Shown in pieces: positions 25,690-37,258 of a stretch of 64,000 bases of DNA. The DNA is from Nostoc sp. CHAB 5844 (GTDB taxonomy: Bacteria > Cyanobacteriota > Cyanobacteriia > Cyanobacteriales > Nostocaceae). Under the pieces are notes generated by a model. That model worked only from the letters and a program-made list of their open reading frames with translations. It made no database searches and was not told the origin of the DNA. Made by a program: the position numbers and the translations under genes. The stretch's first letter is position 1. Each line of letters begins with the position of its first letter. The DNA lies in the NCBI RefSeq assembly GCF_020829595.1, contig NZ_JAIVFW010000033.1:17725-81724 (forward strand), in the 5' to 3' direction.

Positions 25690-28600
25690 GATCCGCCTCC
25701 AGTTCTAATTGCAATCTCGTTTTGACTTGCTCATACTCTTGCTGAAGTTGTGACAAGATATCTGCACACCCTAGAAGCTCATGACTTCTGCCCTTGGCTT
25801 CTAACTGCTTGCAAAGTTGAGCGAGGCTGGTTGCGCCTACAGAAGCACTGCTGGACTTGAGTTTGTGAGCGGTCTTCCATAGAGTTTCGGCATCTTCAGC
25901 TACTACAGAGGTCTGAATTTCTTGGATGAGTTTGGGAGCTTCTACAAGATAACAGTGTAGTAGTTCTGCAAATGCTATCTGATCTCCTGCCAACATCTGA
26001 CGCAGAGATTGCAAAATTTTGTGATCAACTGTAGATATTGGGAAATTTGGCGTTTTAAGTTCGGTTTGGGTTGGCCTGCCTGTTTGTGTCGGTGGTTCTT
26101 TTTTAGGAATACAGGGCTGATATTTACTTAGTGCTTGGACTAACTCGGCCATTTGTATAGGTTTGCTGATATAGCCGTTCATCCCAGCTGCCAGACAAGC
26201 TTCGCGATCGCCGCGCATGGCGTTGGCAGTGATCGCAATAATATACGGACGAGTACTAGTTTCCCATTGTTGAGTGATGATTTGGCTGGTTTCTAGTCCA
26301 TCCATTTCTGGCATATGGATATCCATCAACACAACATCATAGGGTTGACGTTGCAAAGCTTGAATTACTTCTCGCCCGTCAGCTACCACATCTGCTTGGT
26401 AGCCAATTTTTTGCAACATCAGTAGTGCCACTTTCTGGTTCACCAGGCTATCTTCTGCTAAGAGAATTCGCAGTGGCATTTTCTGGGCTAATTGCAAATC
26501 ATTCCAGGAAGTATGGGGACGAGAAATATTGACTGGGAGTGGCTGATGCCTACAAGCATGAGTCAGAACGTAGTGGAGTTGAGATTGTTTGATTGGTTTA
26601 GTCAAACAGAAAACTAACTCCACATTGTCACAATCGTTACCTATTTCTGGGTTACTTGCGGAAGTCAAAATTACCAAGGGTAGATTTTGACCACCAGGCT
26701 GCTGACGAATTTCCCGCGCTAGTTTCAGTCCGTGAATTTTCGGTATTTGCATATCGAGAATAGCAATATCAAACTCCATTCCCTGCGCCAGCAAAGCTAA
26801 AGCTGCTTCACCTGATTTAGCAAGATATGTTTGCATTTGCCAGATCTGCACTTGCAAGCTGAGAATTTTATTATTAGTAGGATGATCATCGACGATTAAC
26901 AGCCGCTTACCAGCCAAATGAGCGAAGGGGATGCTCACTTCCGGTGATGGTGACTGGGTAACGACTGTACTTGTAATTGTGAAGTAGAAAGTGGAACCAT
27001 CATCAGAGTAAGTTGATGATACAGGCTTGCTATTATGCCATCCAGGATCAGGATTGCCACCAATACAGCCACGACTCTCAAGCCACAGAGTACCATTCAT
27101 CATCTCACTTAAGCGTTGGCTAATCACTAGTCCTAGCCCAGTACCGCCGTAGAGTCTGGTCGTTGAGCTATCTGCTTGGGTGAAAGGTTGGAATAGCCGT
27201 ACCATTTTCTCTGGGGTGATGCCAATACCTGTATCTTGGATGCTAAACAGAATTTTGCAGGTAGTTGCTGAATTTTGAGTTTCTAGTTGGTTGGCGTATA
27301 CAGAAAGTACAACTTCTCCTTGTTGAGTGAATTTAATGGCATTGTTGAGCAAATTCACCAAAACTTGGCGCAAGCGTGTGATGTCGCCGATAATCTGTGT
27401 CGGCACTTGGGGATGGATAAGGTAAATCAGTTCAATATGTTTTTGGGCGGCTTTGGGGGCTAAAAGGTCAATAACTTGTTCCACACAAGCTTTTAAGTCC
27501 AAGGGTTTTTCTTCCAGTTCCAGCCGACCCGACTCAATTTTAGAAAAGTCGAGAATATCATTAATAATGGCTAGTAAGGCATCGCCGCTGGTATGAACTG
27601 TTTCAACAAAGTCTCGCTGTTGGGGAGTCAAGTCTGTATCTAACAACAGTTCTGTCATGCCAATCACAGCATTCATGGGGGTGCGAATTTCATGGCTCAT
27701 CATAGCCAAAAATTCACTTTTGGCGCGGTTGGCTGCTTCTGCTTGACGTTTTGCCTGTTGTAGGGCAAAGTTTTTTAAAGTGAGTTCTTCTCGTTGGCGG
27801 GTTTCTTGTTCTAGGAGATGGGCTTGGGCTAGGGCAATGCCGAGTTGTGCTGCTACTGCTTCTAATAATTCAATTTCTTCTGTTGTCCATTGGCGAAAAT
27901 AGCTGCATTGGTGTAAGCCGATCGCCCCATTAGGTTCTCCTTGATAAGATGTACGGACTGCTAACATCGACTTTAAGCTCAGGTCTCGACAAATTGCTTG
28001 CACTCCTTGGAGTAAAGAGTCAGCATACACATTACTTGATGCGATCGCTTTATCCTCAGTCATCATTTGCTCGGCATGGGGATTACCCATTACAGGAATT
28101 TCCAATGTTTGCTGACAGCAGTAGGTGGGAAAATTATTATACTCTGCTACTAAGGGAATGCGAGGTACAGGGTCGCTGATATAAGAGTGAATCAAACAGC
28201 GTTCAGCTTGAAATGCTTGGCCAATTTGGACGGCTGCGGTGGCAAATATTTCTTTACTATCCAGACTTTGACGGATTTGCTGGGTGATTTGTTTTAACAG
28301 CAGTGTTTGATGCAATTGTCTTTGTAATGCTTGTTGTGCTAGTACTCGTTCTGTGATGTCATGATTGAAACAGACACTAGCACTCGGTTGACCTTGCTCA
28401 TCTTGTAAAAGAATGACTGTGGTTTCACAAATTCCCTGACTGCCGTCTTTGCAGATAAATTGAATTTCGCCAGACCAACGTCCATGCTGCTGAATATCTG
28501 GCAAAATTTTGGGTATAAGTTTAGCGACGGCTTCCGGTTTATATAAAATACTTGTGGTTCTGCCTAGGATTTCGGCTTTGCTATAGCCAAACATCCACTC

Positions 28601-30388
28601 AGCCGCACCATTCCAGTCAATGATTTTTCCGGTTAGATCAGTGATGATTACGCCATCATACATATTTTCAAAGATCAGGGCTTGGCGATGCAGAGTTACT
28701 TCTGCTTGTTTGCGATCGCTAATATCAGTATGAATGCCAATAAAATGGGTTAACCTACCAGTTTCATCATGGATAGGCGAAATGCTCAATTCGTTCCAAA
28801 ATAAAGTGCCATCTTTGCGGTAGTTACGCAACAGCACTTGGCAATTCTTCCCAGCTTTCAAAGATGCTTGCAGTTGCTGAATTGCTGGCTGTAGAGGATC
28901 TGTTCCCGGCAAAAATGCACAGTTATAACCAATGATCTCCGTAGCGCTATAGCCTGTGATTAGCTCAAAGGCAGGGTTAACATAAATAATTGGTTGATTG
29001 GGGAGTCTGGCATCGGCAATTGTAATTCCATCACTAGCAGCGGCTAGGGCGCGTTCTCGCAATCTTAATGTTTCTTCTACTAGTTTTAAATCTGTAATGT
29101 CAAACATAAACCCCCTGAGTATCACGGGGGTTCCAGCATCTTTGACAACATTGACAATGTCTCGCAACCAGACAATTCGCCCACTGGCACAGAACATCCG
29201 ATATTCAAATTCTTGGTTTTCTCCTCTAGCTGTTGCTTCTTGGCAAATCCGCATTGCTCTTTCGCGGTCGTGGGGATGCAGATGATTGAGCCAAAAATTT
29301 TCTTGATACCATTTTTCTAGGGGATAGTCTAATAAAGCTTCTGCTTGTGGCCCGACATAAGTAAATCGCCAAGTTTTGACATCAAATTCCCAAGGAATTA
29401 CTTTTACTGTTTCAAGTAACTCTCGCAAACGTGTTTCACTGGCACGCAGCGCAATTTCGGTTTTTTTCTGCTCCCAAATTCGGTCTGCTAGTTCTTGATT
29501 GATGGCGGCTATGCGCTGGTTTTTCTGTTCGGTACTCTGAGCAAAATAAATGGATAATGTTAATGTGCTGGCAATAATTAACCCAGAAACTAAAACCACT
29601 GCTGGCAGAGGCGATCGCAATTTTGTTAATAATTCCATAGAAGGATATACTGCCACTTGCCAGTTGACTCCGTATAAATCAATGCTGATTTCTTGTTGCC
29701 AAGACAGTAGCTGTGTGGGCAGTGGATTTTGTCCGTAAATTAACTCTTGATCGTCAAAGACTCTAATTTGATAACCTGGTGGCAAATGCACCACAGAATC
29801 TAATAAGAATTGAATTTCAAAAACTCCTGAGATAAAGCCATCAAACTGCTCTCCAACCCAAAGTGGCACGTATGCAAAAAATCCTTTACTGCCTGAGGCC
29901 AGTTCAAGTGTGCGGCTAAAAGTAGTTTGACGGCGGTTGCGTGCTGTTAAAAGTGCTGTTCGTAGCCGAGGTTCTTGACGGAGGTTGAGATTGTGAGCAG
30001 TTTTGTTTCTAGCTTTGGGTACAATCCATCTGACGCGTAATGTTGGATCAACCCATTCCAACGCTAGATATCCTCCGAAATCATTGACATAAGCTGCTGC
30101 TTCTGTTTGCCATTGTGTCTGCTCAAGACCACCATGCATTTGCCAATGTTTGCCCATCCGTTCTAATGCTAGAATTCGGGTATTCAATTGGGCAGTTAAT
30201 TCCGTTTTAATGGCGATCGCCTGCTGTTGAACAAGTTGTTTAATGTCACTTTGCTCTTCAATTACTAGCCTCTGCCAAAGCAGAAATACCGCAATTGAGA
30301 CAAAAATACCAACCAACAATGGCAGCAAATTTCGTTTGCTGAAAATTTCTCTTGCTTGGAACTGATGATATCTGTGCTGCCTAACCAC
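25679..30388 (-). CDS. CHASE-PAS-GAF hybrid histidine kinase with two receivers and Hpt
   Basis: 1569 residues. Order by eye: TM1 (about 17-35), CHASE-type periplasmic sensor (60-250), TM2 (about 258-278), PAS1 (310-430), PAS2 (445-560, with a LOV-like GYNCAFLPG), PAS3 (565-680), GAF (705-860), HisKA with [19 protein letters not shown] (His near 896), HATPase ([21 protein letters not shown]). Then REC1 (AILDMQIP), REC2 ([12 protein letters not shown]) and a C-terminal Hpt domain ([14 protein letters not shown]). It is a complete four-step phosphorelay in one chain. The REC-GGDEF gene overlaps its stop by 11 bp. Confidence 0.93.
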   Translation of the reverse strand: MVRQHRYHQFQAREIFSKRNLLPLLVGIFVSIAVFLLWQRLVIEEQSDIKQLVQQQAIAIKTELTAQLNTRILALERMGKHWQMHGGLEQTQWQTEAAAYVNDFGGYLALEWVDPTLRVRWIVPKARNKTAHNLNLRQEPRLRTALLTARNRRQTTFSRTLELASGSKGFFAYVPLWVGEQFDGFISGVFEIQFLLDSVVHLPPGYQIRVFDDQELIYGQNPLPTQLLSWQQEISIDLYGVNWQVAVYPSMELLTKLRSPLPAVVLVSGLIIASTLTLSIYFAQSTEQKNQRIAAINQELADRIWEQKKTEIALRASETRLRELLETVKVIPWEFDVKTWRFTYVGPQAEALLDYPLEKWYQENFWLNHLHPHDRERAMRICQEATARGENQEFEYRMFCASGRIVWLRDIVNVVKDAGTPVILRGFMFDITDLKLVEETLRLRERALAAASDGITIADARLPNQPIIYVNPAFELITGYSATEIIGYNCAFLPGTDPLQPAIQQLQASLKAGKNCQVLLRNYRKDGTLFWNELSISPIHDETGRLTHFIGIHTDISDRKQAEVTLHRQALIFENMYDGVIITDLTGKIIDWNGAAEWMFGYSKAEILGRTTSILYKPEAVAKLIPKILPDIQQHGRWSGEIQFICKDGSQGICETTVILLQDEQGQPSASVCFNHDITERVLAQQALQRQLHQTLLLKQITQQIRQSLDSKEIFATAAVQIGQAFQAERCLIHSYISDPVPRIPLVAEYNNFPTYCCQQTLEIPVMGNPHAEQMMTEDKAIASSNVYADSLLQGVQAICRDLSLKSMLAVRTSYQGEPNGAIGLHQCSYFRQWTTEEIELLEAVAAQLGIALAQAHLLEQETRQREELTLKNFALQQAKRQAEAANRAKSEFLAMMSHEIRTPMNAVIGMTELLLDTDLTPQQRDFVETVHTSGDALLAIINDILDFSKIESGRLELEEKPLDLKACVEQVIDLLAPKAAQKHIELIYLIHPQVPTQIIGDITRLRQVLVNLLNNAIKFTQQGEVVLSVYANQLETQNSATTCKILFSIQDTGIGITPEKMVRLFQPFTQADSSTTRLYGGTGLGLVISQRLSEMMNGTLWLESRGCIGGNPDPGWHNSKPVSSTYSDDGSTFYFTITSTVVTQSPSPEVSIPFAHLAGKRLLIVDDHPTNNKILSLQVQIWQMQTYLAKSGEAALALLAQGMEFDIAILDMQIPKIHGLKLAREIRQQPGGQNLPLVILTSASNPEIGNDCDNVELVFCLTKPIKQSQLHYVLTHACRHQPLPVNISRPHTSWNDLQLAQKMPLRILLAEDSLVNQKVALLMLQKIGYQADVVADGREVIQALQRQPYDVVLMDIHMPEMDGLETSQIITQQWETSTRPYIIAITANAMRGDREACLAAGMNGYISKPIQMAELVQALSKYQPCIPKKEPPTQTGRPTQTELKTPNFPISTVDHKILQSLRQMLAGDQIAFAELLHCYLVEAPKLIQEIQTSVVAEDAETLWKTAHKLKSSSASVGATSLAQLCKQLEAKGRSHELLGCADILSQLQQEYEQVKTRLQLELEADHEN

Positions 30389-31132
30389 TTATTCATCCTC
30401 TAGCACTTTCAGCATTTGTCTGATTATTAGTGTTAATTAAAATTATGAATGTTTATTTTACAATATCGACATTTTTATAATTAATTTTTTTCTTGTATTT
30501 TTGTAAGAGACTAGTTAAATTTTACTTATGTTTTTTTCTTTTATTACTATCTAATGGTTGTCCAAAACATCAAATAATTTATTTTTCGAGATAAATTTTA
30601 ATAAAAATTTATTTTTATCAATTATTATTTTTTATACTTGTTAAATCATTTTTTTTAATCATACAATTATCATGTTATTAAATAGTTATTTGATAGCTTT
30701 TAAAACTAAAATTGGTAAATTTTTAATCTTTTTATTTTACTATATTCTATCAACCTGATAATTGCTATCAATATAACGAAAAGTATGACAACAAAATATA
30801 AGAGCAAGGAGTCAAAATCTAGAAGTAAAACAGGCTTTATCCTTGGTTCGCTCACACTATTTACAGCAGTTTTCGTTTGGATAACACGTAAATTCATAGG
30901 TTTTGCGGCAGTAGGCAGAAGAATAATTTATGTTGCGAATTCTTAGCTTTGTACCTTATTAAGTGGAAAACTACTGTAACTTTAATAACAATGTGGTTAT
31001 CTGGTTTGATTACTGCACATACTTTGCGTAGGCAGAAAACAGGAAACAACTTTGGGATTTGCAAAAATCAAGACATTACTATCTGCTTTCTTTGCTATTC
31101 CCTGTTCCCTATATCTACGAGCAATTCAGGCA
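30389..31132. other. very AT-rich intergenic region
   Basis: 744 bp, with 30400-30760 especially rich in A and T (long T-runs). It presumably contains the promoter of the giant kinase. One small frame on the plus strand (30785-30946) is listed separately. No repeat family from elsewhere in the window was seen. Confidence 0.5.
30785..30946 (+). CDS. possible 53-aa membrane peptide
   Basis: An ATG-initiated frame of 53 codons reads as a basic, Ser/Lys-rich N-terminus (TTKYKSKESKSRSK), one hydrophobic segment (GFILGSLTLFTAVFVWI) and a basic C-terminus (RKFIGFAAVGRRI), a layout normal for single-pass small membrane proteins. It has balanced composition unlike the AT-rich surroundings. There is only a weak GAAAAG Shine-Dalgarno sequence and I know no homologue, so the call is tentative. 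The antisense frame at 30706-30897 looks worse. Confidence 0.3.
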   Translation: MTTKYKSKESKSRSKTGFILGSLTLFTAVFVWITRKFIGFAAVGRRIIYVANS

Positions 31133-32602
31133 TCAAATCTGATTACTATATATAGATTGAATTTGATGAATTAAATCAGCAAAATATTGCCAGTTATCTG
31201 CCTCGGCAATTGGTTGCCAAATTGATTCAATTATAGGTCTGAGTAGTACGGTTTTAGGATTATGCTTACATAAAGTTTGGGCTATAACTTCCATCTCATC
31301 TAAATCAAAATGATTTAATATTTTATGGTAGAGTATGCACCAATTATCAAAAATTGCAGAAGTACCTGCGGCTGGCACAATATCTGAACTGTTTAGTACA
31401 AAAGCTGGCTCATCTCGCCACTTAGAAGAAAAAGTCCGAGCCATTTCTGAGAAAAATAGATGATAACCAACTTGACTTTCTTTCAAGAATGTCATTGTTA
31501 ATTCTAAAAGCTCATCGGTTTCTGGGTGCGACAACTGCTCAAAACCTAACTTTTTCAACATTAAACAGCGGTATTCTGCCCCATAATAGTCATCAAAACT
31601 GGCTAATCCAGCTTCCATGTCAGATGGCTCAATAATTGCCTTCAATGGTTCCTGAAGCATTTCTAAATTCCATTGGCAAATACTGGGTTGATGACCATAA
31701 CAATAACGTTTGTAATAGTCGAAATATGCGGCTGTGAAATACGGGTCGTAAGTAGGGATAAAGGCATAAGGGCCATAGTCAAAGCTTTCTCCAGTAATCG
31801 ACATATTATCTGTATTGAGAACTCCGTGACAAAAACCTGCTACCATCCACTGTGCAACTAGTTGAGCAATTCGCTTCACTAACTCTGCATAGAATAAGGC
31901 GTATTTATCTTTTTGGGTGACTAAGTGACGGTAATAATACTCAATTACATGGTCTAACAGCTTTTGGGATAAATCAGGACGCTGCAAATAATGAAAACGT
32001 TCAAAAGTACCAAAGCGAATGTGAGAACTGCTCATTCTCACCATCACTGACGAACGGGTAGGAGAAGGTTCATCACCCCGCCACAGAGATAAACCAGTTT
32101 CTATCATGCTTAAACAGCGAGAGGTGCGGACTCCCATTTGGTGTAGTGCTTCAGCCGCCAAAACTTCTCGCACTCCGCCTTTGAGTGTAAGCATTCCATC
32201 ACCACCACGAGAGTAAGGTGTCCTACCAGAACCTTTGGTGCCGAAGTCGTATAATTCGCCATCAGTGGCGCGGACTTGACCGTAGAGAAAGCCTCTGCCA
32301 TCACCTAAATATGGATTATAGTTACCAAATTGATAACCGTGGTAACGTAGTGCTAATAAAGGTTTGCGTCCCTGAAATTTACCAAAAGCGGTGATGAAAT
32401 GCTCATCTGTAACTGCTTGAGCATTTAGCCCCAAATCAGATAGCAGTGCATCATTACGCCAGCGCAAAATATGCTGGGGGAATTCTTCTGCTGCTACTTC
32501 GTCGTAGTAATCATCACCCAAAGATTCTAAGGCTGCTTCGTAGTTGAGGGTGAGCAAAGGATTAAGAGAGTTGTCGTGGTTGGGAGTTTCAGCCAGAGTC
32601 AT
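31133..32602 (-). CDS. selO: protein adenylyltransferase SelO (YdiU/UPF0061)
   Basis: 489 residues from the ATG at 32602 (an in-frame TTG at 32611 is less likely). Family signatures are [53 protein letters not shown], and the catalytic-type loop [20 protein letters not shown] with the Asp residues that hold metal. SelO is a pseudokinase-fold enzyme that transfers AMP from ATP to Ser/Thr/Tyr of target proteins and has been tied to redox stress. No selenocysteine or C-terminal Cys-x-x-U motif is present, as is normal for many bacterial forms. It appears to be a single gene. Confidence 0.95.
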   Translation of the reverse strand: MTLAETPNHDNSLNPLLTLNYEAALESLGDDYYDEVAAEEFPQHILRWRNDALLSDLGLNAQAVTDEHFITAFGKFQGRKPLLALRYHGYQFGNYNPYLGDGRGFLYGQVRATDGELYDFGTKGSGRTPYSRGGDGMLTLKGGVREVLAAEALHQMGVRTSRCLSMIETGLSLWRGDEPSPTRSSVMVRMSSSHIRFGTFERFHYLQRPDLSQKLLDHVIEYYYRHLVTQKDKYALFYAELVKRIAQLVAQWMVAGFCHGVLNTDNMSITGESFDYGPYAFIPTYDPYFTAAYFDYYKRYCYGHQPSICQWNLEMLQEPLKAIIEPSDMEAGLASFDDYYGAEYRCLMLKKLGFEQLSHPETDELLELTMTFLKESQVGYHLFFSEMARTFSSKWRDEPAFVLNSSDIVPAAGTSAIFDNWCILYHKILNHFDLDEMEVIAQTLCKHNPKTVLLRPIIESIWQPIAEADNWQYFADLIHQIQSIYSNQI

Positions 32603-32730
32603 TACGCGCAAAGCTTAAGGGATTCTTCCCTTCATCCTACCTCTGACTAAGGAGATAGTGGGCATACGCTTGGGTTAAGTAAGTTTCTCTGTGGAGGCAG
32701 GGGTTTAGGGGTGTTAGTGAGCAAAACCCA

Positions 32731-32869
32731 TAGGACTTACGCAGTGAAACGAAAAATAAATTTTTTGAGCAAGGGGTTTAGGGGTGTGAGGGGTGTATGG
32801 GTATAGTGTTCAAGAGCCTTACGCCCTCACACCCAGCCTCAAGAGATCAACGAGTGTGCGTAAGTCCTA
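32731..32869. repeat. inverted-repeat element with TAGGACTTACGCA ends
   Basis: Perfect 13-bp ends TAGGACTTACGCA and TGCGTAAGTCCTA enclose 113 bp with internal GGGGTTTAGGGGTGT repeats, one copy of which also lies just outside the left end. It has no coding capacity; MITE-like. It fills most of the 326-bp gap (32603-32928) between divergent genes, where no gene was seen. Confidence 0.75.
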
Positions 32870-32928
32870 ACCTTTACACCCCATTTCAAAGGACAATATT
32901 GGTGTGTAAGTCTTGATACCTTTCGGGA

Positions 32929-35199
32929 ATGATAAAGACACAACTCGGCATTCTCAGTTTCAAAGAGTTAGCCACCATGTCTTTCTTCTCGAAGTACATT
33001 GCTTACAGTTTCATTCGTCATACGTCCTTGCGAACAGTTTTAATTGTGCCGTTTGTGCTGCAAATTTTTGTGGCAGTGGGGTTAACGGGATATTTTTCGC
33101 TGCGGAATGGACAGAAAGCCGTCAATGACTTAGCCCAGCAATTGCAACGCGAAGTTGCAACTCGTGTTGATCAGCATCTTGATACTTATTTGGCATTGCC
33201 GCATCAGTTCAATCAGCTGAACTTGGATGCAATTGAACGAGGGCTGCTTGACCTAAAAAATCTTAAAAGTGATGGGCGTTACTTTTGGAAGCAATCTCAA
33301 GTTTTTCCGCAAATTAGTTTTGTGGGCTATTACTTGCCAGACAATGCGGGAGCGGGAGCCGGACGTTGGTTGAAAGGTCACGATATTGTAATTACTGTAA
33401 ATTCGGGAGGAAAGTCTAAAGACTTGAGCTATGCTGCCGATAATCAAGGAAATATGACTAAACTTGTCTATGAAACAGACTATCAAGCGACTACTGATGT
33501 TTGGTATGTTGAGACAGTCAAGGCAGGTAAACCAATTTGGAGTCGGATTTACGCCGCAGAAGGATTTGATAATTATGTAGCCGCTTCTGCGAATTCACCA
33601 ATTTATGACAAACAGCATCAGCTATTGGGCGTATTAAGCATTGATTTGCTGCTCTCGGACATTTCTCAGTTTTTGCAACAAATCCGAGTCAGTGCTTCTG
33701 GTCAAGTCTTCATTTTAGAACGAGATGGACATTTGATCGCTAGTTCTCATAACCAACCCATTGTTTTCAAAAAAAACGACCAATTAGAACGTTACACAAT
33801 TTTCAATCATCCTGACCCACTGATGCGCTCAATTGCTCAAGGCATACATCAAAAATTCCCGATCAGAGCAATCCAGTCTACTCAGAATTTTGTTTTCTTG
33901 ATGAACGGGCAGCGCCGATATGTGCAGGTTGCTCCTTGGCGAGATCAGTTTGGGCTGGATTGGTTGATTGTCGTCACCATGCCAGAGTCAGATTTTATGG
34001 CGCAAATTAATGCTAATACGCGTACTACTATTCTGCTGTGTTTGAGCGCATTGGCGATCGCTACCCTTTTAGGCATCCTGACAGCTGGCTGGATCACTCG
34101 ACCAATTTTGGCATTAAACCAAGTCTCTAAAGCGATCGCAGATGGCAATTGGGATCAACAAGTAGTGACTAGCCCCATTCGAGAATTAGACGCAGTGGGA
34201 CAATCCTTTAACCAGATGGCAACCCAACTCCAATCGTCATTTACCGCTCTCGAACGGATTAATACTGAATTAGAAGATCGAGTTGCAGAACGTACCCAAG
34301 AATTGAGCGACAAAAACACCCAACTTTATACCACGCTGGCGCAATTGCACCGCACTCAAACTCAGATGATTCAGGCTGAGAAGATGTCAGCTCTCGGACA
34401 GATGGTGGCAGGTGTGGCGCACGAAATCAATAATCCAGTCAATTTTATCTACGGCAACCTGTTTCATGTCAGCACTTACACGCAAGATTTAATGGCATTG
34501 GTTCAGGTTTACCAACAGCATATGCTGAATCCTCCACCAGTTATTCAAGAAAAGATCAAACAGATTGATCTCTACTTTCTGACTGAAGATTTGCGTAATC
34601 TGTTACAGTCGATGCAAGTTGGTGCAGAGCGCATTCGGGAAATTGTTCTGTCTTTACGTAATTTCTCTCGATTTGATGAAGCCGAATTTAAAGCGGTAGA
34701 TTTGCATCAGGGGCTGAATAATACACTGTTGATTTTGCGTCATCGCCTGGAGGCGACTGCACATCGTCCAGAAATTCAAGTCATCAAAGATTACGGCGAA
34801 CTGCCGCTAGTGGAATGCTATGCTGGGCAGATGAATCAAGTTTTTTTGAATCTGTTTAGTAATGCGATTGATGCTTTAGAAGAATCGCTTTCAGGTAAAA
34901 CTTGGACAGAAATTGAGTGCCATCCTCAGATTATTCGGATTTGTACCGCGCTGAACGGCGGCGATCGCATCAAAATTACTATTGAAGATAATGGTAGTGG
35001 TATTACAGAAGCGGTGCGATCGCGTATATTTGATCCATTTTTTACGACCAAACCTGTAGGCAAGGGAACAGGTTTAGGACTGTTTCTCAGCTATCAAATC
35101 ATTACCGAAAAGCATAACGGTAAGCTTGAGTGTGATTCAACTCTCAAACAAGGAACCAAGTTTTGCATTGAAATTCCACTACAACAAAGATGTAATTAG
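32929..35199 (+). CDS. Cache-HAMP sensor histidine kinase
   Basis: 756 residues from the first ATG; an ATG at 32977 ([13 protein letters not shown]) is an alternative start. TM1 (about 35-60), an extracytoplasmic double-Cache-like sensor (about 65-345, with [17 protein letters not shown]), TM2 (about 362-385), HAMP ([20 protein letters not shown]), coiled coil, then a HisKA-like box [20 protein letters not shown] and an HATPase domain ([33 protein letters not shown]). The kinase has no receiver. HxExxNP-type H-boxes are typical of NtrB-like and cyanobacterial chemosensory kinases. No partner regulator is adjacent; the stimulus is unknown. Confidence 0.92.
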   Translation: MIKTQLGILSFKELATMSFFSKYIAYSFIRHTSLRTVLIVPFVLQIFVAVGLTGYFSLRNGQKAVNDLAQQLQREVATRVDQHLDTYLALPHQFNQLNLDAIERGLLDLKNLKSDGRYFWKQSQVFPQISFVGYYLPDNAGAGAGRWLKGHDIVITVNSGGKSKDLSYAADNQGNMTKLVYETDYQATTDVWYVETVKAGKPIWSRIYAAEGFDNYVAASANSPIYDKQHQLLGVLSIDLLLSDISQFLQQIRVSASGQVFILERDGHLIASSHNQPIVFKKNDQLERYTIFNHPDPLMRSIAQGIHQKFPIRAIQSTQNFVFLMNGQRRYVQVAPWRDQFGLDWLIVVTMPESDFMAQINANTRTTILLCLSALAIATLLGILTAGWITRPILALNQVSKAIADGNWDQQVVTSPIRELDAVGQSFNQMATQLQSSFTALERINTELEDRVAERTQELSDKNTQLYTTLAQLHRTQTQMIQAEKMSALGQMVAGVAHEINNPVNFIYGNLFHVSTYTQDLMALVQVYQQHMLNPPPVIQEKIKQIDLYFLTEDLRNLLQSMQVGAERIREIVLSLRNFSRFDEAEFKAVDLHQGLNNTLLILRHRLEATAHRPEIQVIKDYGELPLVECYAGQMNQVFLNLFSNAIDALEESLSGKTWTEIECHPQIIRICTALNGGDRIKITIEDNGSGITEAVRSRIFDPFFTTKPVGKGTGLGLFLSYQIITEKHNGKLECDSTLKQGTKFCIEIPLQQRCN

Positions 35200-35795
35200 A
35201 TGCACGCAGTCTAACTATAGCTGGGGACAGGCAACAGAGTTATCGCCTGCGATAAAAACGGGTATAAAAAGTTGAACTATAGATTTCAAACAATAATTAA
35301 CATTAAAAATTATCAATTATTTCAGGTGTATTTTATTTTAAAAGCAAAATATATTATTTAAGCAATAGTTCGCATAGGTAATTATTGATAGATTTTTGAT
35401 TAAATTGCCTTTATAGAGCTTCATCATTATAGAAAATTAATTGTTATCATCAATAACCCCCGATACATTACGAATATTCGTTGTCTTGATTGCCTATAAT
35501 AAATTTTTACTTATATGATCAATCTAATATTTATTTAAGAATTATGGGTTGGGAGTTAACCAATTTGACGTTAAAACCTGTAAACTAAGTTTCAACGAAT
35601 TAAGTAATCCCCAAACAAAACCCTGAAGACCAAGTAATTTCTTTCCATTTCATTATCTTAGCCTTTTATTAAGAGTAATTGGCTTATTTGAATATAGCTC
35701 GAAATTATCATGCGATCGCCACAAGCGAAATCATATTCGACTTGCATTAATTTTCATGTCTAAAAAAATTTAAATTCACGTTTGAGGAGATATAT
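35200..35795. other. leader region of the cmp/nrt-type operon
   Basis: 596 bp, AT-rich, without a supported gene. As the region upstream of a carbon- or nitrogen-controlled transporter operon it should carry regulator sites, but I could not find a clean NtcA box (GTA-N8-TAC), and LysR-type TTA-N-TAA sites are too common in AT-rich DNA to call. A GAGGAG Shine-Dalgarno sequence precedes the cmpA start. Confidence 0.5.
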
Positions 35796-37175
35796 ATGTC
35801 AGATTTTTTTAACCAAGTTTCGCGCCGTAAATTCATATTAACAGCTGGCGCATCTGCAAGTGCTGTGTTTCTCAAAGGCTGTTTAGGAAACCCGCCAGAA
35901 AATCTAACTGGTGGTAGTTCGCAAGCTGTGCCAACTGCTCAACCAGTTGTTAATTTGAGTCCTGAACAAACACCAGAAACTACAACTGTGAAGTTGGGAT
36001 ATATCCCAATTGTAGAGGCAGCACCTTTAATTATTGCGAAAGAAAAAGGGTTTTTTGCTAAGTATGGCATGACCAAGGTAGAGCTTTCTAAACAAGCTTC
36101 TTGGGGTTCAGCTAGAGATAACGTAGAAATTGGTGCGGCAGGTGGTGGAATTGATGGCGGACAATGGCAGATGCCAATGCCACATTTAATTACAGAAGGT
36201 TTAATTACTAAAGGAAATCAAAAAATTCCCATGTATGTGTTGGCGCAGTTGGTAACACATGGGAATGGAATTGCGATCGCCAGCAAACACGCAGGTAAAA
36301 TTAGTTTGCAGGTTGCGAATGCTAAGTCTCTGTTCAAAGAACTAAAATCTTCCACACCTTTTACAGCGGCATTCACTTTCCCCCACGTTAACCAAGATTT
36401 GTGGATTCGTTACTGGTTAGCAGCAGGTGGCTTAGACCCGGATGCAGATGTCAAACTCCTGACTGTACCTGCGGCACAGACCGTCGCTAACATGAAAACC
36501 GGGACAATGGATGCGTTCAGCACAGGCGACCCCTGGCCTTATCGGCTTGTTAGAGATAAAATCGGCTTTATGGCTGCATTAACCGCAGAGATTTGGAAAA
36601 ATCACCCTGAAGAATACTTGGCAATACGGGCTGACTGGGTTGATAAAAATCCTAAAGCAACGAAAGCAATTTTAAAAGGCATCATGGAAGCGCAACAATG
36701 GTTGGATAACTTTGACAACCGCAAAGAAGCCGCGCAAATTCTCGCTGGCAGAAATTATTTCAACTTACCTACACCCGAAATTTTGGCAGATCCATATCAA
36801 GGTAAATATGATATGGGTGATGGTCGCAAAATTGATGATAAATCAATGGCTGCTTATTACTGGAAAGATGAAAAAGGTAGCGTGTCTTATCCCTATAAGA
36901 GTCATGATTTGTGGTTCATAACTGAGAACGTGCGTTGGGGATTTCTGCCCAAAGATTACATTGCGAATAATGCAGCTAAAGCGAAAGAACTGATTAATAA
37001 AGTTAACCGCGAAGACATTTGGAAAGAAGCTGCAAAAGAAGCTGGCATTGCCTCAGCCGATATCCCTACAAGTACATCTCGCGGCGTAGAAGAATTTTTT
37101 GATGGCATCAAGTTTGACCCAGAAAAACCAGAAGCATATCTCAAGAGTCTCACTATTAAGAAAGTGAGTGTTTAG
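35796..37175 (+). CDS. cmpA: bicarbonate (or nitrate) ABC transporter substrate-binding lipoprotein, CmpA/NrtA family
   Basis: 459 residues. A twin-arginine-type leader [14 protein letters not shown] is followed by a lipobox FLKGC, so the protein is a lipid-anchored periplasmic binder. The family core is [54 protein letters not shown] and [12 protein letters not shown]. CmpA and NrtA are close paralogues. I favour bicarbonate because no nirA/nitrate genes are present and because I recall cmpABCD at this neighbourhood (near glycerate kinase and kai) in Anabaena. However, some residues, such as Lys in EIWKNHPEE, could fit nitrate binding. Start chosen by its GAGGAG ribosome site. Confidence 0.75.
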   Translation: MSDFFNQVSRRKFILTAGASASAVFLKGCLGNPPENLTGGSSQAVPTAQPVVNLSPEQTPETTTVKLGYIPIVEAAPLIIAKEKGFFAKYGMTKVELSKQASWGSARDNVEIGAAGGGIDGGQWQMPMPHLITEGLITKGNQKIPMYVLAQLVTHGNGIAIASKHAGKISLQVANAKSLFKELKSSTPFTAAFTFPHVNQDLWIRYWLAAGGLDPDADVKLLTVPAAQTVANMKTGTMDAFSTGDPWPYRLVRDKIGFMAALTAEIWKNHPEEYLAIRADWVDKNPKATKAILKGIMEAQQWLDNFDNRKEAAQILAGRNYFNLPTPEILADPYQGKYDMGDGRKIDDKSMAAYYWKDEKGSVSYPYKSHDLWFITENVRWGFLPKDYIANNAAKAKELINKVNREDIWKEAAKEAGIASADIPTSTSRGVEEFFDGIKFDPEKPEAYLKSLTIKKVSV

Positions 37176-37258
37176 TTAAGAGTCAATAGTCAATGGTCAA
37201 TGGTCAATAGACATTAATCATCTGCGGTTAATGATTCATTCTCAAAGGAAACAAATTT

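Noticed and set aside
30706..30897. 63-codon minus-strand frame in the AT-rich gap
   Set aside because: Overlaps the better plus-strand candidate and has Ile/Leu-rich content typical of AT-rich antisense sequence.
35200..35795. NtcA or CmpR binding sites upstream of cmpA
   Set aside because: Expected from knowledge of Anabaena, but no clean GTA-N8-TAC was found and TTA/TAA pairs are too frequent in this AT-rich leader.
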